DNA of 64,000 bases from Phycisphaerales bacterium (lineage in GTDB: Bacteria; Planctomycetota; Phycisphaerae; Phycisphaerales; UBA1924): assembly GCA_029260345.1 (NCBI GenBank), contig JAJDDK010000006.1, positions 248,001 through 312,000 of the forward strand, written 5' to 3'. The first letter of the stretch is position 1; each line of letters starts with the position of its first letter. The translations under genes were made by a program, and so were the position numbers. Positions 7,710-16,559 of the stretch are shown piece after piece. Under the pieces are notes generated by a model. It saw only the letters and a list, made by a program, of their open reading frames with translations. It was not told where the DNA came from and did no database searches.

Positions 7710-10007
7710 ATGCCAACCGTCAATGATCCAACCCGTGCCAAGCGAATCGAGCTCATCCTGCGCGAGGTGGACACCATTCCCACCCCGTCGCCGATCGCAC
7801 TGAAACTCCTGAGCCTTGCGTCTGACGACGGCGCCGAAGTTTCGGAAGTCGTCAGCCTCATCGAATCCGATCCCGGCATGACCGCGCGGCTGCTCGGCCT
7901 GTGCCGCCGCTCCGTGACCGGCCTTGGCAGCTCCGTCACCACGGTGAATCGCGCGGTGGTCATGCTCGGTATGGACGCCGTCCGCGCCATGCTGTTGAGC
8001 GTCGATATTCACGAATTCATGCTGGCGAGGCGCGATGAAGAACTCGACGGCGCCACGGACGATGCCCAGGACGAGGTGCACATCGATCGCATGGGATTGT
8101 GGCGCCATGCGCTGGCTGTCGCATGTGCCTCAGAACGTATTGTGCAGACACACGCCGAGCGATTCAGCGATGTGAAGCCCGACGAAGCCTTCGTGTGCGG
8201 CCTCCTGCATGACATTGGAAAGATCGCGCTGGACCTCATGCTGCCGCGATCGTCTTGGAAAGCCGTGCAACTTGCCCAGCGGCGCGGCGAATCGCTCGCG
8301 TCCATCGAAAAACTGCTCATCGGCATCGATCACACACTCGTCGGCAAACGACTCGCTGAGCGATGGAATCTGCCGGAGCTCATTCGCGATGTCATCTGGC
8401 TGCACGGGCGGCTGCCGCGAGCAATTCCTGATTTGCCCCACAAGCGGATGATCGGTGTCGTCAGCGCCGCCGACGAGATCGCGCGCATGATGCACGTGGG
8501 CGTGTCCGGAAATGGCGCCATGCCGATGTCGCTGGCGCGCATTGCGTTAACGTGGGGATTTGAAGCCGAAAAACTCGAACAGATCGCGGTGTCATTGCAC
8601 ACGCGCGTCAGCGTGCGCAGCGGTCAGCTCGGCATGGATCAAACCCCGCCGACGGAGCTTCTGGTGCAGTCCCTCGGTGTCGCCAACCGGACACTTGTTC
8701 AACTCAACGACCGACATCGCAAGCGGACGCAGCGGCAACTCCAGCTCGAAACGACGTTGAAATCATTGCAGGGTTTCAGCGCGGCGCTGATGGAGTCACC
8801 GACACCGATGGACGTGATGCATCGTATTGCGGAATCCGGCCGCGCCATGTTTGACGGCGAGCGCGTGGTGGGGCTGCTGCGCGTGGATGACGCAACGGCC
8901 TGGTCACTGGCTCTGATCGACGAAGACGGTCGAATTCGCCGCACCACGCACGCTGCCATCGGGCTGGACAGCGCCGCGCTTCACACGGACGGGCGCGCTG
9001 TTGAAGAATTGCCGGGCGACGTTCTTCGCCGCATCGCCGACGCTTTGTCCCTTGAAGATTCGGACGTCAAAAAACTCAGCCCGATGGTGCTGCATTCCAA
9101 CGAGCACAGCGGCGCGGTGATGCTCCACGCCTGGCGACTCGACCGAGAGCGCGGCGCCGCGATCGCCGCCTGGCGAGCCGCCATGAGCGCCGCCCTCGAG
9201 CGGGAACGCGCCGATCGACTTTTCGAAGATGTCACCGAAATGAATCGTGAGATCGTCGCGGCTCAGGCGCGTGCGTCCGAGATCGAAAGCTACGCCCGCC
9301 TTGGTGAACTCAGCGCCGGAGCCGCTCACGAGATGAACAATCCGCTCGCGGTGATCAGCGCCCGTGCGCAACTGTTGCGCGAGTCGATGCAGCCGGGACC
9401 GCACCGCGACGCCGCCGACACCATCGTGTCCTCCGCAAAGCGGTTGTCGGATCTCGTTGCAGGACTGCACTTTGTGGCGTCTCCACCGGCGATCAAACGA
9501 AAAGCTGTGGATTTGACGGATCTGCTTCCACGCATGATTCGAAAAGTGCGTCAAGCGCGAAGCGAAGTCGGACTTGAGACAATTCCCGTTCGATTGATGG
9601 TTCGGGGACCGCTTCCGCCCGCATATTTGGATGGCGCGCTTTTCTCGGTCGCGGTCGAAGAATTGGTTTTGAACGCGATGGAGGCGCCAGAATCGCATCA
9701 CGTTGAACTTCACGTTCAAACTGATGAGGAAGATGACCGACTGATGGTGTCGGTGCAGGACGATGGACGTGGCATCCCGCCGGAAGTCCTCGCACACGCC
9801 GTCGATCCGTTCTTCTCAAGCAAGGACGCCGGTCGACGGACTGGGATGGGGTTGGCAAAGGTGCGCCGAATCGTGGAACTCCACGGCGGCCGCTTCCAGC
9901 TACTTCCCGGAGCCGATGGACGTGGCGCGGAGGCGCGAATCACGCTGGATGCCTGGAGACCGGAGCACTTGAAGCAGAGCACGACGACGGCATCGGCCGC
10001 GGCGTGA
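7710..10007 (+). CDS. HDOD-GAF-histidine kinase hybrid sensor
   Basis: The protein has 765 residues and no membrane segment. Residues 1-260 form an HDOD domain, starting with a TIPTPSPIALKLLSLASDD segment and keeping an HD pair in GLLHDIGKIALDL. Residues about 340-510 look like a GAF sensor domain. A coiled linker leads to a HisKA dimerisation helix with His540 in GAAHEMNNPLAV, then a HATPase_c domain with N655 in ELVLNAMEA, DDGRGIPPE, DPFFSSK and GMGLAKVRRIVE. It should autophosphorylate on His540 and pass phosphate to the upstream HTH-receiver. HDOD fused to a kinase suggests cytoplasmic integration of a signal with motility, surface or second-messenger state; the ligand is unknown. Confidence 0.88.
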   Translation: MPTVNDPTRAKRIELILREVDTIPTPSPIALKLLSLASDDGAEVSEVVSLIESDPGMTARLLGLCRRSVTGLGSSVTTVNRAVVMLGMDAVRAMLLSVDIHEFMLARRDEELDGATDDAQDEVHIDRMGLWRHALAVACASERIVQTHAERFSDVKPDEAFVCGLLHDIGKIALDLMLPRSSWKAVQLAQRRGESLASIEKLLIGIDHTLVGKRLAERWNLPELIRDVIWLHGRLPRAIPDLPHKRMIGVVSAADEIARMMHVGVSGNGAMPMSLARIALTWGFEAEKLEQIAVSLHTRVSVRSGQLGMDQTPPTELLVQSLGVANRTLVQLNDRHRKRTQRQLQLETTLKSLQGFSAALMESPTPMDVMHRIAESGRAMFDGERVVGLLRVDDATAWSLALIDEDGRIRRTTHAAIGLDSAALHTDGRAVEELPGDVLRRIADALSLEDSDVKKLSPMVLHSNEHSGAVMLHAWRLDRERGAAIAAWRAAMSAALERERADRLFEDVTEMNREIVAAQARASEIESYARLGELSAGAAHEMNNPLAVISARAQLLRESMQPGPHRDAADTIVSSAKRLSDLVAGLHFVASPPAIKRKAVDLTDLLPRMIRKVRQARSEVGLETIPVRLMVRGPLPPAYLDGALFSVAVEELVLNAMEAPESHHVELHVQTDEEDDRLMVSVQDDGRGIPPEVLAHAVDPFFSSKDAGRRTGMGLAKVRRIVELHGGRFQLLPGADGRGAEARITLDAWRPEHLKQSTTTASAAA

Positions 10008-10044
10008 GTTTGAGGAATGCCGCCCGCGAGGTTGAGAGGAACCC

Positions 10045-11199
10045 ATGCCGACGCCATCGCCTGATCAGGACCGACCGAATTTGCCGCTCACTGGCGCTTC
10101 TGCGCCGGGAAGCGAGTCGATCGAGGTGTCTTCAACGCCCGCCCGCGTGTTGATCCTGGAATCGGAAGCCCGAACACGGCGCGGCCTCGCCGGGCTCCTT
10201 CGCCGGCACGGCTACGAATGCGACCCCGTGTCGCGCGTCGCCGAAGCCATGGGCGCCATCGCGGGCGCCGACTACGACGTCGCCATCATTGGCATGCGTC
10301 TTCGTGACGGGTCCGGCGCCGAAGTGCTTCGCAGCGTGCTGGATCGATCGCCAATCACCAAAGTCATCATGCTCGGCGATGAGCCGATGCTCAACGACGC
10401 CGTCACCGCGATGCGGCTGGGCGCCGTCGACCTTCTCGGACGACCGATCGACGACAAGGAAACGCTCGCCAGTGTGGCCAGCGCCGTGCTTCGCTCACGC
10501 GAGGACCGCGCCCAGGATTCTCGGCTTCGCAAGCTGCAGCGCTTGTGCAATGTGCTTGGCAGCAGCCGCGCCAGTGAATCGGTGCAGGTCGGCAAACTGT
10601 GCGATGAACTCGAAACCACGTGTGAAGAATTGAAGGATCACGTGCAAACGCTCAAGCTCGCGTCTGAATTCAAGGCGATGATCGATCAGGAGCTGGACAT
10701 CGAAGCGGTGCTCCGAGCGTCGCTCGAGTACATGCTGCGAAAGACCGGCCCGACGAACGCCGCGATCTACCTGCCGAGTAATCACAGTGATTTCAGCCTC
10801 GGCGCGTACGTGAATTACGACTGCCCCAAGGACGCTGCAGACGTGCTGCTCGATCATCTCGCGGACGTGCTGGCGCCGCAGTTCGAAGAGCTTGAACATG
10901 TGCTGGTGATGGACAGCGAAGACGATCTCGAAGAGCACCTCGGCGACGATGCAAACTGGCTGGCCGATTCACGAGTGATCGTGTTCTCATGCCGCCATGA
11001 AAACGAATGCCTCGGCGTCGTCACGTTCTTTCGTGACCGCGAGAAGCCGTTCCCGGAGGACCTGCTGCCTCAACTCGCGGCGATGAAGGACATCTTCGCG
11101 CAGCAGCTCGCCAAAGTGATTCGCGTGCATCACCGCGCCATCGTGGACAACGACTGGCTTGGCGCTGACGACGCGGATGACTACGGATTGGCGGCGTAA
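10045..11199 (+). CDS. Degenerate receiver-GAF protein
   Basis: The protein has 384 residues. Residues about 33-155 align with a CheY-like receiver, but every signature residue is changed: the acidic pair is E39-S40, the phospho-acceptor position is Gly83 (AIIGMRLRDGSG), the Thr/Ser position is Gly111 (VIMLGDEP) and the Lys position is Arg133 (LLGRPID). It cannot be phosphorylated in the normal way. A coiled-coil segment (about 160-225) leads to a GAF-like domain (about 230-370). GAGAGGA precedes the ATG, and the gene starts 37 bp after the kinase, so it probably acts in the same pathway as a scaffold or ligand-sensing partner. Confidence 0.85.
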   Translation: MPTPSPDQDRPNLPLTGASAPGSESIEVSSTPARVLILESEARTRRGLAGLLRRHGYECDPVSRVAEAMGAIAGADYDVAIIGMRLRDGSGAEVLRSVLDRSPITKVIMLGDEPMLNDAVTAMRLGAVDLLGRPIDDKETLASVASAVLRSREDRAQDSRLRKLQRLCNVLGSSRASESVQVGKLCDELETTCEELKDHVQTLKLASEFKAMIDQELDIEAVLRASLEYMLRKTGPTNAAIYLPSNHSDFSLGAYVNYDCPKDAADVLLDHLADVLAPQFEELEHVLVMDSEDDLEEHLGDDANWLADSRVIVFSCRHENECLGVVTFFRDREKPFPEDLLPQLAAMKDIFAQQLAKVIRVHHRAIVDNDWLGADDADDYGLAA

Positions 11200-11221
11200 C
11201 GACCTCGGCGGAAGCGAAGAA

Positions 11222-12745
11222 CTATTCGCTTTCGTCCTTGGTGAAGTCGATGACGCGCACCTGGGGAGACGCGTCATCGTCGTCATCAAAGTCTGTAAAT
11301 GAGACCGCTTCGTGCCGGCGTTGCCCCGGCTTGTGCCGGTCTTCTTGCGCGCGCCCGCGGATGAGGAGCCGAATCGGCACTTCTTCGAACGGCGTGCGCT
11401 CGGCGAGTCGGTTCAGCAAATATCGCTCATATTGCGGTGTGAACAGATCCGCATCGTTGACCTTAAGCACAATCGTCGGGGGCGCCACCGCCACCTGCGA
11501 GACGTAATAAATCTTCGCCTGCTTGCCGAGCTTCGAGGTCGGGCCGCGATGGGTGAGGATGTCCTCGAAGATGCGGTTGAGCGTCGAGGTCGACACACGC
11601 TCGCGAGACTGCTCGAAGAGTTCAAAGGCGAGTTCGACCGCGTCGGCCACGCCCTTCTTTTCCGTTGCCGTCGTGAAGACGATTGGGCATTGATTCAGGC
11701 CGACCATCTCTTTGGCGAGATACTCGCGGTAATGCTCTGGCGTAATCGGCTGGCCCTTGCGGTCCTTGCGATTCTCAGCCAGATCCCACTTGTTCACGAT
11801 GATGATGCAGGGCTTGAAGCGATCGAGAATCTGCTTGCAGAGCTGCTTGTCGACCTTTGAGACTTTTTCCGTCGCATCAATAATGAGCAGCACCACGTCA
11901 GCACGATCGATGCTCTGAATCGAACGCTGCTGCGCGAAGAACTCGATGCGGTCCGGAATGCTCTTGCGGCGGCGTACACCGGCCGTGTCAATCGCGACGA
12001 ACGTGCGTCCGTCCATCTCGAAGCGAACGTCGATGGCGTCGCGCGTCGTGCCGGCAATCTCCGAAACAATCACTCGCTCTTCGCCGGCCAGCGCATTGAC
12101 GAGCGTGGACTTGCCCGCATTGCGTTTGCCGATGATGGCAATCTTCATTTCCGGAAGCGCATCATCCGGTCCGACGGCAACGGGCACGACGGCGTACAGC
12201 CGCTCCATCATGTTGCGCCGCATGTATTTCGTTTGCGCCGACACCATCATCGGTTCACCGAACCCGAGGGCGGACGCCTCGGCGGCGTACGGCTCCCAGT
12301 TCTCAGCGTCCACCTTGTTGGCGACCATCAAGACGCGCGTGTCGGCGCGGTCCGCTTTCTCACGCAGCACCTGTGCAAAGGTCTGGTCAAGTGCGGTGAT
12401 GCCCGCCTGCGCATCAACGACAAACAGAATGAGATCGCTGGTGCGCACCGCGTGCTCGATTTGTGCTTCGATCGCGCCGGAAAGTTTTGAGAGGTCCTCG
12501 CCAATCTCGTTGAAGCGCGCCCCTTCGGCGGTGTAGACACCGAAGCCGCCGGTGTCGATCACCTCCATGAGCTTCGGCGCCTCGGTCTTGAGCGGCCCGA
12601 TCAGCTCAATGACGGCCGCGACGCGATCACGCGTGACGCCGGGGGTGGAGTCCACAATGGACACCCGCTCCTTCGCAAGCATGTTGAGAAGGGAGGACTT
12701 GCCGACGTTAGGCCGGCCGACGATGGCGATCCGGGGGAGGGACAT
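11222..12745 (-). CDS. der: Ribosome-assembly GTPase Der (EngA)
   Basis: The product has about 507 residues with two tandem GTPase domains, a hallmark of Der, which acts in late 50S subunit maturation. G1 motifs are GRPNVGKSS at the start and GKRNAGKST in the second domain. G3 appears as DTGGFG and DTAGVRRR, and G4 as NKVD and NKWD. A KH-like C-terminal domain follows, then an acidic tail rich in Asp. The reading frame extends 38 codons upstream, but MSLPRIAIVGRPN at 12745 is the natural start, 7 nt after a TACTAT element. The gene lies 25 bp from the end of the ABC exporter gene on the same strand. Confidence 0.93.
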   Translation of the reverse strand: MSLPRIAIVGRPNVGKSSLLNMLAKERVSIVDSTPGVTRDRVAAVIELIGPLKTEAPKLMEVIDTGGFGVYTAEGARFNEIGEDLSKLSGAIEAQIEHAVRTSDLILFVVDAQAGITALDQTFAQVLREKADRADTRVLMVANKVDAENWEPYAAEASALGFGEPMMVSAQTKYMRRNMMERLYAVVPVAVGPDDALPEMKIAIIGKRNAGKSTLVNALAGEERVIVSEIAGTTRDAIDVRFEMDGRTFVAIDTAGVRRRKSIPDRIEFFAQQRSIQSIDRADVVLLIIDATEKVSKVDKQLCKQILDRFKPCIIIVNKWDLAENRKDRKGQPITPEHYREYLAKEMVGLNQCPIVFTTATEKKGVADAVELAFELFEQSRERVSTSTLNRIFEDILTHRGPTSKLGKQAKIYYVSQVAVAPPTIVLKVNDADLFTPQYERYLLNRLAERTPFEEVPIRLLIRGRAQEDRHKPGQRRHEAVSFTDFDDDDDASPQVRVIDFTKDESE

Positions 12746-12752
12746 AGGGCGG

Positions 12753-12758
12753 ATAGTA
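12753..12758 (-). promoter_or_regulatory. -10-like element 7 nt before der (leaderless type)
   Basis: TACTAT on the - strand, then 7 nt, then ATG. No Shine-Dalgarno sequence is present. It lies between the ABC exporter stop and der, so der may be transcribed independently. Confidence 0.5.
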
Positions 12759-12770
12759 GGCGTGGGTTGG

Positions 12771-14606
12771 TCAGGCCGTCGCCGCGACGAGCTGGGTGCG
12801 GGCGAGAGTCTGGTAAAGGGGCGAGGATTCAAGAAGCTCCTCGTGCGTCCCGGCGTCAACGATGCGGCCTCGGTCCATCACGATGATGCGGTCAGCGCTG
12901 ACCACCGTGCTCAGACGGTGGGCGACGATCAGGCAGGTGCGTCCCGAGGAAAACTCGGCCAGGGCGTCGGCGATGTGATGCTCGCTGTCCGCATCGATCA
13001 TGCTGGTCGCTTCATCGAGAATGAGAATCGCTGGGTCACGCAGGATCGCGCGGGCGATCGCGAGACGCTGTCTTTGGCCGCCGGAAAGCGTGGCGCCCTG
13101 TTCGCCGACGCGGGCGTCGTATCCGCCGGGAAGCCTCATGATGAAGTCGTGCGCGCGGGCGCGTTTGGCGGCGTCAATGATCTGTTGTTCAGTTGGGGGC
13201 TCGGCGGGCGAGCGTCGCCCATAGGCAATGTTTTCGCGAATCGACCCCCGGAAGATGACCGTTTCCTGGGTGACCACAGCGATCTGCCGGCGCAGGCTGC
13301 GAAGATCAACCTTGGAAATGTCCTTGCCGTCAATCAACACGCGGCCGGACTGCGGCTCAAACAAACGCGGCGTCAGCGAAAGCAGCGATGTCTTACCGGA
13401 CCCGTTCGGACCCACAAAGGCGTACGTCGCACCGTGCGGGATTTTCACGGTCACACCGTCCAGCGCCGGCTCTTCCGACTCCGGGTAAACGAGCCGCACA
13501 TCTTCGAAGACCACAGACTCGCGATGGCGCGGCAATCGCGGCATACGACCATCTTTCGATCGGTTCGTCCACATCGGCTCCGGCAATTCACTTTGAAGCT
13601 CGAGCAGACGAGTCGCCGCCGCTTCCGCAATTTGAACTTCCTGCACGGCGCGCGTCACCGGTTTGATGGAAGCTCCGCCAAGCGCCAGCACGACGATCGT
13701 CGAGATAAAGACGTCCGGTTTGATTGACCCGTCAATAATTGGCTTCGAGGCGAGGACGACCAGCGCGCCCAGAAAAATGACGGTGATGGTTTCAACCAGC
13801 GGTGAGCCAAATGCCCGCGTTAAGTGCGTTCGAAACTGTTCACGAACGGCGCTGGCGTTGTGCACCTGGAATCGATTGAGTTCGAGCCGTTCATTGCTGT
13901 AGACCTTGACGACGCGCAACCCCTGAAGCGCTGCATTTGCCGAGTTCAGCAGTTCGGACTTGGCGAGCATGGCGCCGCGCGAGGCACGGCGAACCCGTTT
14001 GCCGAGTTTGCGGATGATCACGTACAGAACCGGCGTGATCAGCATCGCGGTGAGCGAGAGCCGCCAATCAAGAATGAAGGCGACCACAATCGCGGCGATG
14101 CCCTTGGTGACCTCCGCCGGGAACTTGCTCGTCAGCGCGACGAAGCCGCCCAGCAAAACATCGGTGTCGTGCATGATGCGACTGACGACATCGCTCGAAC
14201 GACCAACAATGCGGCTGAGCGGCAAGTGCAGGGTGTGCCGGAAGAATCGGCGTCGGATGCCGCCAATGGTCTGCACGGACAGATAGGACGACATCGCAGC
14301 GTGACTGAAATTCGCAAAGCCTCCGAGAATGGTGAGGAGCGCCACGCCGCAAATCAAAACCACAAGCGACTGAAACCGGTCCGTCGGAAGCAAATCAATA
14401 ATGCCCGGCCCGAGCCAGGATGCTTTTTCTGCCGCGATGGATTGCAGCGACGGTGATCCTTCGAAGAGCATGATGCGAAGGATCGGTGCAAAGGCCAGCA
14501 GCCCAGCCCCAAGACTGGACGCCGAAACAAACGCCATCACCATCGCCATGGTGAGCATGACGGGCCGGTCGGCGAGGCGGCGGGCAAAGAACCAGAAGTT
14601 CGACAT
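12771..14606 (-). CDS. MsbA-type ABC exporter (fused permease-ATPase)
   Basis: The protein has 611 residues. The N-terminal half has six membrane helices of the ABC type I exporter fold. The C-terminal half is a complete nucleotide-binding domain: Walker A GPNGSGKTS, Q-loop VVTQETV, signature LSGGQRQRLAIARA, Walker B ILILDEATSMID and switch His in IVAHRLST. Such half-transporters work as homodimers; MsbA relatives flip lipid A core or other lipids. The lipid-linked context of the region (murJ, an LptE-like gene) makes a lipid or glycolipid substrate plausible but unproven. A GATACT element lies 9 nt before the ATG. Confidence 0.88.
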   Translation of the reverse strand: MSNFWFFARRLADRPVMLTMAMVMAFVSASSLGAGLLAFAPILRIMLFEGSPSLQSIAAEKASWLGPGIIDLLPTDRFQSLVVLICGVALLTILGGFANFSHAAMSSYLSVQTIGGIRRRFFRHTLHLPLSRIVGRSSDVVSRIMHDTDVLLGGFVALTSKFPAEVTKGIAAIVVAFILDWRLSLTAMLITPVLYVIIRKLGKRVRRASRGAMLAKSELLNSANAALQGLRVVKVYSNERLELNRFQVHNASAVREQFRTHLTRAFGSPLVETITVIFLGALVVLASKPIIDGSIKPDVFISTIVVLALGGASIKPVTRAVQEVQIAEAAATRLLELQSELPEPMWTNRSKDGRMPRLPRHRESVVFEDVRLVYPESEEPALDGVTVKIPHGATYAFVGPNGSGKTSLLSLTPRLFEPQSGRVLIDGKDISKVDLRSLRRQIAVVTQETVIFRGSIRENIAYGRRSPAEPPTEQQIIDAAKRARAHDFIMRLPGGYDARVGEQGATLSGGQRQRLAIARAILRDPAILILDEATSMIDADSEHHIADALAEFSSGRTCLIVAHRLSTVVSADRIIVMDRGRIVDAGTHEELLESSPLYQTLARTQLVAATA

Positions 14607-14615
14607 CAGAGGGGA

Positions 14616-14621
14616 AGTATC
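14616..14621 (-). promoter_or_regulatory. -10-like element 9 nt before the ABC exporter (leaderless type)
   Basis: GATACT on the - strand lies 9 nt before the ATG at 14606. It has the same position as other close-spaced elements here but a weaker first base. Confidence 0.35.
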
Positions 14622-14692
14622 GGGCGTGAAGGACCAAGCGGCAAACGGAGGCTCATTCAGTCGAAAAGGCGGATCACACCGGGATGCGCTCT

Positions 14693-16081
14693 TTACGACT
14701 GCGAATAGGCGGATTCATACAGTTTCGAGAGATCGCGCCAGAATGTCGGATAGGTCTTTGCCACACAGGCCGGCTTGGCGATGAAGACATTGGGGCGACG
14801 CAAGCCGATGAGCGCGAGCGACATTGCCATCCGGTGGTCGTTGTACGTGTCAAACGTGACGGGTAATTCAGATTGATCCACTGGAACGGTGGGGGTGATC
14901 GACAGTGAATCCCCCGTGGCGTGAATCTCGATCTCGAGTTTGCTGAGTTCAGCAACGGTCGCCGCCAGACGATTGCATTCCTTCAGCGGAAGTGTCGACA
15001 GCCCGCCGATCTTGGTTTCCCCGTCCGCAAAACAAGCGACGGCGGCAAGCGTCATCGCTGAATCCGGCATGTCCGAAAGATCTTCGCTCACGGCGAACAG
15101 GTGGCCGTCCGGAGGCGCCGCGACTGTTGTGGAGTCATCGTGCAGGGTGACATGAGCGCCGGCGCGGCCGAGGAGCGTCGCGAAGTGCGCATCCCCCTGA
15201 ATGCTGTCCGTCGTGATTCCTTCGACATCGCAAGACGATCCGGGCGAGATCGCTGCGGCCGCCCAGAGGTAGGTGGCGCCGCTCGCGTCAGGCTCGATGG
15301 TGAGGTCAAACGCCTGTAGGGGGCCGGGCGCCACGACCATCGAGGTGAGATCATCGAAAGCGCTGATGTTCGAAGCGCCCAGTCGCTGCAACAGTGTCAG
15401 CGTCATGCGCAGGTATGGGCGGCTGATGGGTTCCTCCGCCAAGTTGAGTGAGATTCCCTCAAGCGTCCACGGCGCGACCATGAGCAGCGCCGACAGGAAC
15501 TGACTCGACGCCTGGGCCGGAAGGCGCAGCGATCCGCCCGCGAGTTTGCCGCCGCCTTCGGCCGGAAGGATCCGGATCGGCGGAAAACCGTATTCACCCA
15601 GGAAATCCACACGTACGCGCATGGCGCGAAGCGTCGCGGCGAGTCCGCCGATCGGTCGCTGCCGCATGCGCTCGGAGCCGTCAATGATCGTCTCACCCGA
15701 GGCGAGCCCCGCGACAGCGGTCAGAAAACGAACCGCCGTGCCGGCGTTCGCAAGATGAAGTTCGCCGGCGCCGCTGGGCCTGCCGCCAACGCCATCGATG
15801 CGAAGGAGATCACCTTCTTCGCTGTCCGACACCATGTGAAGATCAGCGCCAAAGCGCCGAAGCGCCTCGACCATCACTTCGGCGTCTTCGGCGTCGAGGA
15901 GTGGGTCTTTCAAGAAGCTGGCGCCGCGAGCAAGCCCCGCCAGAACCAGCGCGCGATTGGTGAGGGACTTGGATCCCGGCGGTCGGATTGATGCCTTGAA
16001 GGCGCCGGGAAGCGGTTGCAGCGGAAGCGGATCAGGGAGATCCGCCAAGGGCTGACGCAGCATTTCGATAAAGGAGCGCAC
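14693..16081 (-). CDS. aroA: 5-enolpyruvylshikimate-3-phosphate synthase
   Basis: AroA transfers enolpyruvate from PEP to shikimate 3-phosphate in aromatic amino acid synthesis. The 462-residue protein carries the family motifs: PGSKSLTNRALVLAGLARG near residue 36, LANAGTAVRFLTA near 110, QRPIGGLAATLRAM near 140, DSAMTLAAVACFADG near 335 and LKECNRLAATVAEL near 365. It is slightly longer than usual because of an N-terminal extension. The start is probably GTG at 16081, 9 bp after the GroES-like gene; an in-frame ATG lies 18 nt later. The short spacing implies co-transcription with that gene. Confidence 0.93.
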   Translation of the reverse strand: MRSFIEMLRQPLADLPDPLPLQPLPGAFKASIRPPGSKSLTNRALVLAGLARGASFLKDPLLDAEDAEVMVEALRRFGADLHMVSDSEEGDLLRIDGVGGRPSGAGELHLANAGTAVRFLTAVAGLASGETIIDGSERMRQRPIGGLAATLRAMRVRVDFLGEYGFPPIRILPAEGGGKLAGGSLRLPAQASSQFLSALLMVAPWTLEGISLNLAEEPISRPYLRMTLTLLQRLGASNISAFDDLTSMVVAPGPLQAFDLTIEPDASGATYLWAAAAISPGSSCDVEGITTDSIQGDAHFATLLGRAGAHVTLHDDSTTVAAPPDGHLFAVSEDLSDMPDSAMTLAAVACFADGETKIGGLSTLPLKECNRLAATVAELSKLEIEIHATGDSLSITPTVPVDQSELPVTFDTYNDHRMAMSLALIGLRRPNVFIAKPACVAKTYPTFWRDLSKLYESAYSQS

Positions 16082-16090
16082 GCCGCGCCC

Positions 16091-16426
16091 TCAATCCTTC
16101 CCGCCGTCGGACTCACGTCGAAAGACGGCGACAATGTCTTCAACCGGAATTACGAACAGGCGATTATCGCCTTCGAAATCAACCGGGATGCCCTGCTTCG
16201 GGTTGAACAGCACTCGGTCGTACTGGCGAATCGGGTAGTCATCATCCTTCGCGACTTGCGCAGAGATGCTGACGATGCGCCCAGTAATCGTCGGAATTTC
16301 AATTTTGTCGGGAAGATGAATGCCCGCTTTGGTCTGCTTGCGATCTTCATCCTTTCGAATGAGAACGCGGGCGCCGATGGGTTCGACAACTTCGAGCGAT
16401 GCCGTTGTTTTCTTGGCGTTGGCCAT
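16091..16426 (-). CDS. groES: GroES-like co-chaperonin (Cpn10)
   Basis: The 111-residue protein fits the Cpn10 fold. It has VEPIGARVLIRKDEDRKQT near the N-terminus, a mobile-loop segment KAGIHLPDKIEIPTI where GroEL would bind, a GRIVSIS strand and YDRVLFNPKQGIPV near the end. Co-chaperonins cap the GroEL folding chamber. No groEL is next to it; its neighbours are aroA and ftsH. It differs enough from classical GroES (a longer N-terminus, K-I-E-I-P in the loop) to be a secondary copy. Transcription probably begins at a TACACT element 9 nt upstream. Confidence 0.8.
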   Translation of the reverse strand: MANAKKTTASLEVVEPIGARVLIRKDEDRKQTKAGIHLPDKIEIPTITGRIVSISAQVAKDDDYPIRQYDRVLFNPKQGIPVDFEGDNRLFVIPVEDIVAVFRRESDGGKD

Positions 16427-16435
16427 ATCGAGGGC

Positions 16436-16441
16436 AGTGTA
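16436..16441 (-). promoter_or_regulatory. -10-like element 9 nt before groES (leaderless type)
   Basis: TACACT on the - strand lies 9 nt before the ATG at 16426 with no Shine-Dalgarno sequence between. Confidence 0.45.
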
Positions 16442-16559
16442 GGGGAGGGTGGCGGCGCACGTCAGGCGCGGCGAAGTACGAATTTCGCTTTTCGTTGATG
16501 TGCGTCTTTGCAGGAATCCGCTTCCTGACGGGCGCGGTTCGGATTGGCCTTGGCGCTTT

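Noticed and set aside
12552-13727. A 391-codon + strand frame opposite der and the ABC exporter
   Set aside because: It is antisense to conserved motifs of both genes and has no domain features.
16442-16559. A CAGGAA/TTCCTG hairpin after ftsH as a terminator
   Set aside because: The stem is short and no T-run follows on the - strand.
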